Shown here one piece after another: positions 32,616 through 40,316 of a stretch of DNA of 64,000 nucleotides (positions are counted from its first letter, which is position 1; each line of letters starts with the position of its first letter). The position numbers and the translations under genes were made by a program. Source of the DNA: Candidatus Dormiibacterota bacterium (GTDB lineage: Bacteria > Chloroflexota > Dormibacteria > Dormibacterales > Dormibacteraceae). The stretch spans positions 1-64,000 of the forward strand of contig PNAG01000003.1 of the NCBI GenBank assembly GCA_003169845.1, read 5' to 3'. Below the pieces are notes generated by a model. The model made no database searches, was not told the origin of the DNA, and saw nothing but the letters and a program-made list of their open reading frames with translations.

Positions 32616-33014
32616 TTATTTGACCGAGTCCGCCAACTGGTCGACGAACTGGTTTATGTACTGCCCGACCAGGGGGGCCGGAATGCGCTGGCCGTTTCCC
32701 TGGAGGCCCTGGATCAGGAAGATGACCCAATAGATGAATCCTACGAGGGTGAGTAGGGCCGAGATTATCCCGAGGATGGGAATGAACCCGACGATGAGGA
32801 TGATGACCGACAGTCCACCAAAGACGACGACCGAGTTGGCTGCGTTCCACTTGACATCGGGGTCGTCCTTGCCGACGAACAGGAAGATGAGTCCTGTCAG
32901 CCAGCCGAGAAGGTAGGCCAGGATCGAGTAGGTCTTCTTATTGCTGCCCGCTGCGCTCGGCATTCCACCCATCGGGGCCGGTTGCTGTGGGGGCGGTGGC
33001 GGGATCTGCGACAT
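32616..33014 (-). CDS. DUF4870/Tic20-like small membrane protein
   Basis: A 132-residue protein with a Pro-rich cytoplasmic start (PPPPPQQPAPMGG) and three to four membrane helices. LAYLLGWLTGLIFLFVGKDDPDVKWNAANS (read in parts) fits the conserved start of the DUF4870/UPF0132 group, where Lys/Asp and His/Asn residues follow the first helix. Function is unknown for the group. ATG 33014 has GGAGAG at 33022-33027 as a good ribosome binding site, so unlike many neighbours this mRNA has a leader. Confidence 0.8.
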   Translation of the reverse strand: MSQIPPPPPQQPAPMGGMPSAAGSNKKTYSILAYLLGWLTGLIFLFVGKDDPDVKWNAANSVVVFGGLSVIILIVGFIPILGIISALLTLVGFIYWVIFLIQGLQGNGQRIPAPLVGQYINQFVDQLADSVK

Positions 33015-33021
33015 GGGCTAT

Positions 33022-33059
33022 CTCTCCTTCCTGTGGCTGGTTGCTGCGCGCCGATTATG
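33022..33059 (-). promoter_or_regulatory. -10 CATAAT and ribosome binding site of DUF4870-like gene
   Basis: On the minus strand CATAAT (33059-33054) lies about 40 nt upstream of ATG 33014. AAGGAGAG precedes the ATG by 7 nt. It is an instructive contrast with the leaderless promoter of the divergent kinase. Confidence 0.5.
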
Positions 33060-33132
33060 GGTCGAACGACGCGAAAACGCTATAGCCAGACCGCTCTCGG
33101 TCTGAACGTCATCTGAACGCAATGCACTCTGC

Positions 33133-33138
33133 TAGGCT
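33133..33138 (+). promoter_or_regulatory. -10 element (TAGGCT) of kinase gene
   Basis: TAGGCT is 9 nt before ATG 33148. A direct repeat TCTGAACG occurs twice just upstream (about 33101 and 33112), a possible activator site. Confidence 0.45.
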
Positions 33139-33147
33139 CCCAAAGAG

Positions 33148-34536
33148 ATGACCGATTCCGGTCTACCCCCGGGGACGCCCGACTCGCAAACGCCAGGCGT
33201 GCCTCCTTGGGCTCCGACTTCCCAGGACTCCCCGCCCGGCGACCAGCCTCGCCAGGTGGCGCCCGCGGCTGCCCCGGCGACCCCCATCCCACCGGCACCG
33301 GGGACCGCCGTCCCTGCGTCCGGCGTTCCCTATGTCTCTGACGTCTCGGCCACGATGCGCTTGATCCCCGTGCCTCCGCCGTCGACTCCGCCGCCGCCGA
33401 TCCCCGTGATGGTCGCGACTCCCGCGCCCGCCGGCGAGCGCTATATCGGCAAGTACCGCGTCAAGGGCGAGCTGGGGCGCGGCGGGATGGGGACCGTTTA
33501 CCTGGCCGAGCAGCCTGGCCTCGGCCGCGAGGTCGCGATCAAAGAGCTCATCCAGTCGGCGGCCACCGACCCTGTGGCACTCAAGCGTTTTCTTCAGGAG
33601 GCCCAGGTGATGGCCAGGACCAGCCATCCCAACCTCGTGCAGGTCCACGACCTCGAGCTCACCGGCGAGGCGAACTACATCGTCCTGGAGTTCGTACGCG
33701 GCAAGTCGCTCCGGGACTGGCTCAACCGCGGCCCGATTCCGCCGCCCCAGGTCTTCGCGGTCATGCACGGCGTGCTGCAGGCTCTCGACTACGCGCACAA
33801 GCACGCGATCGTGCATAGGGACATGAAGCCGGAAAACGTCCTCCTCTCAGACGACGGCATGGTCAAGGTCGCGGACTTCGGGATCGCTCGGCTGACCGAC
33901 GACACCGGCGTTGGCGGCACCGCGACCAAGACGGGGACCACGGTCGGCACGCCACAGTACATGTCGCCCGAGCAGGTCGCCTCGAGCAAGGTCGACGGGC
34001 GCAGCGATCTCTACTCGGCCGGGATCATGTTTTACGAGCTGGTGGCCGGCCAGGCGCCCTTCACCGCAAACGAATCCGACGGACCTTTCACCCTGATGGC
34101 GAAGCACGTCCAGGCGCCGCCGAAGCCGCCTTCACTTCACCGCCCTGGGCTTGACCTGGCGCTGGAGGAGGCGATCCTCAAATCCATCTCCAAGCGGCCT
34201 GAGGACCGCTATCAGACAGGACAGGAGTTCGACGACGCGATCTCGCGGATCGCGGACCGCCTTTTTCCCGGCTGGCCGCGCAGCCTCGAACCAGGGGCGG
34301 ACCTCTCGAAGATGGTGCCGGGAGCCACGCCTCCGCCCGCGGTCATGCCCGCGACGCCGATGGGCATCGCCATCCAGCAGCCGGCGATGTCGGTCATTCC
34401 GACGCAAGCGATCTACAATCCGACGCCCCCCGCCAAACCGGTGGTCAAGCAATCGGCCGGATGCATGGGCGCGCTGGTCGGCACCCTTTCTCTGGCCGCA
34501 CTGGTCGCCCTATTGGCTGCGACTTACCTGCACTAG
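33148..34536 (+). CDS. Ser/Thr protein kinase with Pro-rich N-terminus and C-terminal TM
   Basis: A 462-residue Hanks-type kinase. Residues 1-98 are Pro/Ala/Thr-rich. The kinase domain starts at YIGKYRVKGELGRGGMG (G-loop 108-114), with K132 in VAIKEL, HRDMKPENVLL as catalytic loop, VADFGIARL and GTPQYMSPEQ. It ends near residue 375. A second linker leads to one membrane helix at the very C-terminus (about 437-460) with no extracellular domain, so it lacks the PASTA repeats of PknB. It converges on an adenylate cyclase gene with a 4-nt overlap. Targets are unknown. Confidence 0.92.
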   Translation: MTDSGLPPGTPDSQTPGVPPWAPTSQDSPPGDQPRQVAPAAAPATPIPPAPGTAVPASGVPYVSDVSATMRLIPVPPPSTPPPPIPVMVATPAPAGERYIGKYRVKGELGRGGMGTVYLAEQPGLGREVAIKELIQSAATDPVALKRFLQEAQVMARTSHPNLVQVHDLELTGEANYIVLEFVRGKSLRDWLNRGPIPPPQVFAVMHGVLQALDYAHKHAIVHRDMKPENVLLSDDGMVKVADFGIARLTDDTGVGGTATKTGTTVGTPQYMSPEQVASSKVDGRSDLYSAGIMFYELVAGQAPFTANESDGPFTLMAKHVQAPPKPPSLHRPGLDLALEEAILKSISKRPEDRYQTGQEFDDAISRIADRLFPGWPRSLEPGADLSKMVPGATPPPAVMPATPMGIAIQQPAMSVIPTQAIYNPTPPAKPVVKQSAGCMGALVGTLSLAALVALLAATYLH

Positions 34537-36743
34537 CTCGAGGACGGACCCTGGCCGGCAATGGCCTGCTCGGCGGCTTCCCCGACCAGGATGTCGGGCG
34601 AACCCGACTCGCCCGCCGCGATGACGTTCTTCTGCGTGTACTGCGAGGTGAAGGTCTGGTGCGCCTGCGTGGCCATGTCGGTCGGAAAGTGGACCCACGG
34701 CGAGGTCGTGGTTTCGCGGATGGCGGTCACCTGGTAGATACGAAAGGTCTCGGCTGATTTGCCCTTGAGCTGGACCCCTGGCACCAGGTCGACGGCGATG
34801 TACTCCTTGCACATGTCGTAGGTCTGCTGGCCGATGAGCAGGTGGAAGGCCGGCGCCTGCGAACAGAATCGGGCCGCGGTGTTGACGGTGTCCCCCAGCG
34901 CGGTGTACTGGAGGCGGCTGCGCGAGCCCATCATCCCGACGACGGCCGGCCCGGTGTTGACGCCGATGCCCCAGCGAATCGGAGGGAGGCCCTTCGCGAT
35001 CAGGCGCTGCTGCAGCTCGGGGGCCTGGTTGACCAGGTCGTAAGCGCAGCGCACCGCCAGCAGCGCATGGTCGGCCTGCGTGCGGGGCGCGTTCCAGAAC
35101 GCGACGATCTCGTCGCCCACGTATTTGTCGACGGTCCCGTCCCAGGTGAAGATGATTCCGCTCAGGTGGTCGAGATACATCTGGACGACCTCGGTGACGT
35201 CATTGGCGGCCATCGACTCCGACATAGAGGTGAAGCCGCGGATGTCTACGAACAGCAGCGTCACGTCGCGCCGCTCACCGCCCCGCATGATGTCGTCGAC
35301 TCCACCACGCGTCCTGGCCAGCTGCGCGACGATCTCCGGCTTGAGGTATACCCCGAACAATCGCGTGACTTTGCGCTTCTCGCGATCTTCGTAGAGGAAG
35401 CGGTAGGCGGTAACTCCCGAGTAAGTCAGGGCGATCGCCAGCCAGGGGTGAAAAAGGTCCGGAACGAAGCTGTTGAAGTTCGCCAGGTAGCTCATGCCAA
35501 CCGTGAATACGCCCAGCGCCAGAACCGCACCAAGGAGGCCCCACAGAACGCTGACTCGCGATACACCGACGGCGGTGGCGAGCCCAAGCGTGAGGATCAG
35601 AAGAAAAAGCAGGACCGGCGACTCGGTAGTGAGAAACGACGAGCCGTTCCTGAGCAGCATCTGGACCAGGTTGGCGTGGATTTCCACTCCGGTCATCGGT
35701 GTTCCGCTGGAGCCCGCACTGGTCGTCACGAGCTGCTCGTCATGGAAGCCTGTCAGGTTGTAGGCGCCGACGAGGACGATCTTCCCGTCGCGCTTGCCTG
35801 CCGCGTTGACGTAGGTGAAGGCATCTGGTGGAAAGTTGCCAGTCGCCACATCGCCGAACGAGACGTACTGGCGGTTGTTCTTGAAGTTGTCGGCCGGGCC
35901 CGTGAAGTTGATCAAGGCGGCGCCGGTGCCGTCGACCTGCAGCGGCTGCATCCAGTTCGTGTCGAAGGTGGCCACGCCGTTGGACTCCTGGAGGCCCGGT
36001 CCGCTCGAGCCCTGCAGGAAGGCGCGATAGGCCGCAAAACCAAGCGGATAGATGGTCGGCGTATCGCAGGCGCCAGTGGCAAGACATGCGGGCTCGACGA
36101 ACATGGGCATGCGCCGCACGACGCCGTCGGCGTCCGTGCGAATGTCGGTGGAAGCGAGGATCACGTTTGGATAGGGCTTCTGGCAAGGAGCGCTGGGGTT
36201 GGTGTTGGCGTCGGCGCACCAGAGCTTGCGGAGGGGAATCTGGTCGATCCCTTTGGGCTTGGTGTGCGGTCCGGTCTGGATGATCTTTCCACTGCCCGCG
36301 ATGGTGTTCTCGCCGCCATAGGACAGGATGACCGGGATGGTGCTTGCCGCCAGGGCCTTGGCAAAGGCGTCGTCGGAGGCGTCGTTGGTCCGGTCTGGAA
36401 ACCCGACGTCGAACGCGACGACGGCGGCTCCCGCCTTCTCCAGGTTGATGAGGACGTCGGCGTAGTGATCGCGCGTGATCGGATAGCTTCCGATCTGCTG
36501 GACGGTGTTGTCGTCGAGACCTACGATCTCGATGGTCTGATCTGTAGGCGATTGGCTGATGAACCGGTCTTGAGGATGGACCGAAAGATTGATCGCGCAG
36601 GTCCCCACCCGGGTGTCGCATGCCACCTGCTGCGTGTAGAGCCAGTAGATGGCTCCGCTGAGCACGACGGCGATGAGGACCGCGACCGCGGTGCGGTACG
36701 TGTACCAGTAGCGGATGTAGCGGCCCAACGGCGCCCGGATCAT
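34533..36743 (-). CDS. CHASE2-domain class III adenylate/guanylate cyclase
   Basis: A 736-residue membrane receptor cyclase. One N-terminal helix (about 18-37) is followed by an extracellular CHASE2 domain (about 55-350, with AFDVGFPDRTND and IVLVGAYNLTGFHDEQ), three helices (about 375-445) and a cyclase domain (about 475-660). FVDIRGFTSMSE and KYVGDEIVAFWN carry the two metal Asp residues, and LGDTVNTAARF the transition-state Asn and Arg. Lys in VDKYVGD and Asp in LGDTVN favour ATP over GTP. About 50 residues follow the domain. No RBS or -10 is obvious ahead of ATG 36743. Confidence 0.92.
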   Translation of the reverse strand: MIRAPLGRYIRYWYTYRTAVAVLIAVVLSGAIYWLYTQQVACDTRVGTCAINLSVHPQDRFISQSPTDQTIEIVGLDDNTVQQIGSYPITRDHYADVLINLEKAGAAVVAFDVGFPDRTNDASDDAFAKALAASTIPVILSYGGENTIAGSGKIIQTGPHTKPKGIDQIPLRKLWCADANTNPSAPCQKPYPNVILASTDIRTDADGVVRRMPMFVEPACLATGACDTPTIYPLGFAAYRAFLQGSSGPGLQESNGVATFDTNWMQPLQVDGTGAALINFTGPADNFKNNRQYVSFGDVATGNFPPDAFTYVNAAGKRDGKIVLVGAYNLTGFHDEQLVTTSAGSSGTPMTGVEIHANLVQMLLRNGSSFLTTESPVLLFLLILTLGLATAVGVSRVSVLWGLLGAVLALGVFTVGMSYLANFNSFVPDLFHPWLAIALTYSGVTAYRFLYEDREKRKVTRLFGVYLKPEIVAQLARTRGGVDDIMRGGERRDVTLLFVDIRGFTSMSESMAANDVTEVVQMYLDHLSGIIFTWDGTVDKYVGDEIVAFWNAPRTQADHALLAVRCAYDLVNQAPELQQRLIAKGLPPIRWGIGVNTGPAVVGMMGSRSRLQYTALGDTVNTAARFCSQAPAFHLLIGQQTYDMCKEYIAVDLVPGVQLKGKSAETFRIYQVTAIRETTTSPWVHFPTDMATQAHQTFTSQYTQKNVIAAGESGSPDILVGEAAEQAIAGQGPSSS

Positions 36744-36769
36744 ATCGCCCCTGTGACACGATCGGAACC

Positions 36770-37672
36770 ATGACAGTGCGGGTCGGTATCGCGGGCTGGA
36801 TCGACAAGTCGCTGATCGACTCCAAGCTCTTCTACCCGCTCAACGTCAAGACGTCGGAGAAGCGACTCAACTTCTACGCCAGCCAGTTCTCCCTGGTCGA
36901 GGTGGACTCGACGTACTACGGAATGCCTAAGCCCGAGAACTCCGAGCTGTGGGTGGCGCGCACGCCTGAAGCCTTCACGTTCGACGTCAAGTCCTTTTCC
37001 CTTTTCACCAACCACCCCACCAAGCCGATGGCGCTGCCGAAAGACATTCGGGACGAGCTGCCCGAGAAGCTGCGCGAAAAGAACATCTATCTCGAGCAGA
37101 TGCCCGACGAGCTGGTGGACGAGTCCTGGGAACGGTTTCGCGCAGCGCTCGAGCCGCTGCGGGCGGCGGGAAAGCTGGGCGCGGTGTTCTTTCAGTTTCC
37201 GCCCTGGTTCCTTCCGTCTTCGCGCTCCCTGTCGTACATCGAGCAATGCCAGGAGCGCATGTTCGGGTTCCAGGTCGCGGTCGAGTTCCGCAAGCCTGAA
37301 TGGCTCGACGGGCGTCACCGCGGCGGGACCCTCGCTTTCCTTCGCTCACGCGACATCCCGTTTGTCGCCGTCGACGTCCCGCCCGGGCACAAAACGAGCA
37401 TGCCCCCGGTCTTCGAGGTGACATCGACCAGGCTCGCCGTGGTCCGCTTTCACGGCCGCAACCACGAGACCTGGGACATCAAGGGCGCCCCTCCGAATCT
37501 CCGCTTCCGGCACGACTACAAGGACGCGGAGCTTGCGGAGTGGGTGCCTCGGATCAAGGAGATGGAGCGTTCCGCCAAACAGGTGCACGCCCTGATGAAC
37601 AACAACTACTCGAACTATTCGGTCAAGAACGCCAAGCAGCTGGAGAAGCTGCTGGAGGCCTGGCAGAAGTAG
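36770..37672 (+). CDS. DUF72 (YecE-like) family protein
   Basis: A 300-residue TIM-barrel-like protein of the DUF72 family: VRVGIAGWIDKSLI at the start, NFYASQFSLVEVDSTYYGMP, FDVKSFSLFTNHPT, GAVFFQFPPWF, VAVEFRKPEW and a late MNNNYSNYSVKNAKQL. The biochemical role is not known; an endonuclease IV-like fold is often noted for this group. ATG 36770 is divergent from the cyclase by 26 bp. It is read alone, and the SDR gene converges with 1 nt between stops. Confidence 0.88.
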   Translation: MTVRVGIAGWIDKSLIDSKLFYPLNVKTSEKRLNFYASQFSLVEVDSTYYGMPKPENSELWVARTPEAFTFDVKSFSLFTNHPTKPMALPKDIRDELPEKLREKNIYLEQMPDELVDESWERFRAALEPLRAAGKLGAVFFQFPPWFLPSSRSLSYIEQCQERMFGFQVAVEFRKPEWLDGRHRGGTLAFLRSRDIPFVAVDVPPGHKTSMPPVFEVTSTRLAVVRFHGRNHETWDIKGAPPNLRFRHDYKDAELAEWVPRIKEMERSAKQVHALMNNNYSNYSVKNAKQLEKLLEAWQK

Positions 37673-37673
37673 C

Positions 37674-38480
37674 TCATCGGCGATTCGGCGGGCCTGTGCC
37701 CCTGAGCTGCGGAGACGCCATACGCCGTGCCTCGCCCAGCGCAAGGTCCATCAGACCGCCGAGCACCGGCTCCGCCAGGTGCACGCCGCGGATGGGCGCC
37801 ACCATGGCGTCGCGGCGCGGAAACCGCGCGGTCCGGACGATCAGGTTGGCGACCCACGAGGCCGGATATTGAGGGCCGACCGGACGCTCGGTGGCCGCGA
37901 AGAACTCCGTGCCGGCTGTCACGCCCGGATAGACCACGCAGACTTTGACCCCCGTGCCCGACAGCTCTCCGCGCAGGGCATGTGACAGACCGGCGACGGC
38001 ATGCTTGGTCGCGGAGTAGACCGCGGAGTAAGGCGAGGCGCGAAAGCCGACGATCGACGCCACATTGATGATCACGCCGCGGCGGCGCTCGAGCATCCAC
38101 GGCAGCGCTGCCTGGATCGTGGCGATCACGCCTTTCAAGTTGGTGGCGATCAGCTCGTCGACCTTCTCCTCGGGCATCTGGTGCAGCCGCCCCATCCAGC
38201 CCGAACCCGCATTGTTGACCAGGACGTCGAGACGCTCGTGCGTGCGGAGCGCGCTCGCCACGAATCCACGAGCGTCGCCGCGCTGGCTCACGTCGAGACG
38301 TCTGACGTTGACCTCTGGCGATCCGGCCTTGCGGCAGCTCTCGGCGACCGATTCGAGGCGTTCCACGCGGCGAGCGCCGAGCTCGAGCTTCGCTCCGCGC
38401 TTCGCGAACGCCACGGCTGTGGCGGCCCCGATCCCGCTCGACGCGCCGGTGATGAGCACCACCGCTCCCTTCAGCCGCAC
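37674..38480 (-). CDS. Short-chain dehydrogenase/reductase
   Basis: A 268-residue NAD(P)-dependent classical SDR. VLITGASSGIGAATA is the cofactor loop, with Arg residues after the second strand (GARRVERL) that favour NADPH. NNAGSGWMG, NVASIVGF and YSATKHA give the Ser, Tyr and Lys of the active site. The last 40 residues (AEPVLGGLMDLAL onward) are extra and partly hydrophobic. GTG 38480 diverges from an alcohol dehydrogenase gene through a compact bidirectional promoter. The substrate is unknown. Confidence 0.9.
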   Translation of the reverse strand: MRLKGAVVLITGASSGIGAATAVAFAKRGAKLELGARRVERLESVAESCRKAGSPEVNVRRLDVSQRGDARGFVASALRTHERLDVLVNNAGSGWMGRLHQMPEEKVDELIATNLKGVIATIQAALPWMLERRRGVIINVASIVGFRASPYSAVYSATKHAVAGLSHALRGELSGTGVKVCVVYPGVTAGTEFFAATERPVGPQYPASWVANLIVRTARFPRRDAMVAPIRGVHLAEPVLGGLMDLALGEARRMASPQLRGTGPPNRR

Positions 38481-38489
38481 GACCCCGAC

Positions 38490-38510
38490 AGTCTAGGGTC
38501 GGCCTAGACT
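38490..38510. promoter_or_regulatory. Palindrome forming two divergent TAGACT -10 elements
   Basis: GTCTAGG (38491-38497), 5 bp, CCTAGAC (38503-38509) is a perfect inverted repeat. Each end completes a TAGACT. The minus box (38495-38490) is 9 nt before GTG 38480, and the plus box (38505-38510) is 7 nt before GTG 38518. It may be a bidirectional promoter and an operator at the same time. Confidence 0.6.
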
Positions 38511-38517
38511 GGCGGTC

Positions 38518-39555
38518 GTGAAGGCGGCGACGTTCCAGGGCGTGCACGAGGTGAAGGTCCTCGACGTGCCGAAGCCGGCGATACACGCGCCTGACGATGC
38601 GCTGCTGAAGGTGACGCTGGGCGCCATCTGCGGCTCGGACCTACACGCCTATCACGGAAGGATCCCGATGGTTGCCGGCGAGCTGCTCGGGCATGAGTTC
38701 GTCGGTGTAGTCCAGGAGGTGGGACCAGCGGTCAAGCGGTTCAAGCCCGGGGATCGCGTCGTGGTCAGCTTCTACACCGCGTGCGGCCATTGCGCCCTCT
38801 GCCGCAAGGGTTGGTTCAACCAGTGCATCAACATGGCCACCTTCGGGTTCGGCGCGCTCCTCGGCGGCCTCGGCGGGGGTCAGGCGGAGTACGTGGTCGT
38901 GCCTCTGGCCGACCACTCGATGGAGCTCATCCCGGAGGGCATGTCCGATGAGCAGGCGATCTTCGTCGGCGACATTCTTTCTACCGGCATGTTCGCCGCC
39001 GAACGGGCAGAGATCCACCCGGGCGACGTCGTGGCCGTGATCGGCGCTGGCCCGGTCGGCTTGATGGCGACCATGTGCGCGCAGCTGTTCGGGCCGGCGC
39101 GTGTCCTCGTGGTCGACATGGTCGAGTCGCGGCTCGAAATCGCCGAAGAGCTCGGCGGGACGCCCATCAACGCATCTCGCTCGCACCCGGTGGAGTCGAT
39201 CGCCGGCTATTCCGGTGGCATCGGCGCCGACTCGAGCATCGAGGCGGTCGGCCTCACGGCCACGGTCGATACGGCCATCCAGTGCGTGCGCGGAGGGGGC
39301 ACGATCTCGGTGGTCGGCGTCCCTAGCGAGTTCACCGCCGACTTCAACTACTACCACATGTGGGAGAAGTCGCTCACGTTTCGCTCTGGGCGCTGCAACG
39401 TGCAGAAATACATGAGGCCGCTGCTCGACCTGATCGCCGCCGGCCGGCTGAAGCCGGACATGATCATCAGCCACCGGATGAAGCTCGACCAGGCCGAAGA
39501 GGCCTACAGGATGTTCGCCGCCCGCGAAGCGACAAAAATCGTCCTTACTCCTTAG
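38518..39555 (+). CDS. Zinc-dependent alcohol dehydrogenase (MDR family)
   Basis: A 345-residue medium-chain dehydrogenase. Catalytic zinc ligands are C38 (AICGSD) and H59-E60 (LLGHEFVG). Structural zinc cysteines are C89, C92, C95 and C103 (CGHCALCRKGWFNQC). The Rossmann loop is VIGAGPVGLMA and the cofactor Asp lies in VVDMVESR, favouring NAD. The overall pattern resembles formaldehyde/threonine-type dehydrogenases. GTG 38518 shares its promoter region with the SDR gene. The TAG stop is followed 13 nt later by the two-hairpin repeat. Confidence 0.92.
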   Translation: MKAATFQGVHEVKVLDVPKPAIHAPDDALLKVTLGAICGSDLHAYHGRIPMVAGELLGHEFVGVVQEVGPAVKRFKPGDRVVVSFYTACGHCALCRKGWFNQCINMATFGFGALLGGLGGGQAEYVVVPLADHSMELIPEGMSDEQAIFVGDILSTGMFAAERAEIHPGDVVAVIGAGPVGLMATMCAQLFGPARVLVVDMVESRLEIAEELGGTPINASRSHPVESIAGYSGGIGADSSIEAVGLTATVDTAIQCVRGGGTISVVGVPSEFTADFNYYHMWEKSLTFRSGRCNVQKYMRPLLDLIAAGRLKPDMIISHRMKLDQAEEAYRMFAAREATKIVLTP

Positions 39556-39567
39556 ACAAATACATCT

Positions 39568-39680
39568 AGTGGAGCTCTAGGCCGGATTTACTCCGGCCGT
39601 CGCGTATGCCCTTTCCAAGCGCCTCCAGGCAATGTGTCACGCGGAGGGGGTTCCACGGGGGAGGCCTGCCTCCCCCGTGC
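39568..39680 (+). repeat. Two-hairpin intergenic repeat, copy 2
   Basis: A 113-bp element in the same orientation as 21038-21160. Hairpin A is identical (GGCCGGA, TTTAC, TCCGGCC at 39580-39598). Hairpin B has 10-bp arms ACGGGGGAGG / CCTCCCCCGT (39655-39664 and 39669-39678) around CCTG. The shared linkers AGTGGAG, GCGCCTCC and GGAGGGGGT are in the same order. It lies between convergent genes and supplies the last codons of the metallopeptidase. Confidence 0.8.
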
Positions 39681-40188
39681 TATCTAGTGCCATCAGGTAG
39701 CCCCGCGCCCGCTCGGCCAGCGGGTAGCGGTTCTCCAGCTCGTGAAACGCGGGCCCGTGGTCGCTGTGCTCCAGGTGCGCCAATTCGTGCACGAGCAGGT
39801 AGTCGAGCACCCAGTCCGGCAGCCCGGCCGCGCGTTTGGCGATCCGGATCGCGCCGGTCGTGAAGGTACAGCTGCCCCATGTATGTGCCATTTCGGCGTA
39901 ACCGATCGAAGTCCAGCGCAGCCGGCCGCCGAAATGGCGGGTGTTGAGCGTTCGGGCGCGCTCAGCGAGGCGTTCGTCGGTGGGTCGCGAACGCTGCATT
40001 CTGCGCTCCAGGCGCCGGCGCATGGTCTCTGCCCACTGTTGCCGCTCGGCATGGGGCATCGACGAAGGCACGAGGAGCTCCAGGACCCCCGACCGAAGGC
40101 GCGCGGCGACGGTTCTCCGGCGCTGCCGCGAAGCGACTATGCGTATAGGTGGCCAGAATCCAATCGAATCTTGCGAATCGTGTTCCAA
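39637..40188 (-). CDS. YgjP-like (DUF45) M48-type metallopeptidase
   Basis: A zinc metallopeptidase-like protein of up to 183 residues. It holds LLVHELAHLEHSDHGPAFHELE with the HEXXH pair and downstream His, and WGSCTFTTGAIRIAKRA with the typical WGS motif. Family members usually begin at about the segment IRIVASRQRRRTV; no ATG or GTG lies near it, so TTG 40188 is used and the true start is uncertain. The last 14 residues are translated from hairpin B of the repeat at 39568-39680, hence are probably acquired. The substrate is unknown. Confidence 0.78.
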   Translation of the reverse strand: MEHDSQDSIGFWPPIRIVASRQRRRTVAARLRSGVLELLVPSSMPHAERQQWAETMRRRLERRMQRSRPTDERLAERARTLNTRHFGGRLRWTSIGYAEMAHTWGSCTFTTGAIRIAKRAAGLPDWVLDYLLVHELAHLEHSDHGPAFHELENRYPLAERARGYLMALDSTGEAGLPRGTPSA

Positions 40189-40316
40189 GACGTTGTGCTC
40201 CGTTGTGTGCAGAAACGTGGTTGCCGCGATTGTAGGCAGGCCCAGGCATCGACGGGAACCCAGCTTGTTAATCGCGGACCGGAGGCACCTTCCCCTAGGA
40301 TTGGCCCCGCATAGAC

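Noticed and set aside
34842-36773. 643-codon open frame on the plus strand
   Set aside because: It is antisense to the CHASE2 cyclase. It has Arg/Gly/Asp-rich composition with no domain, as expected from the mirror of a GC-rich gene.
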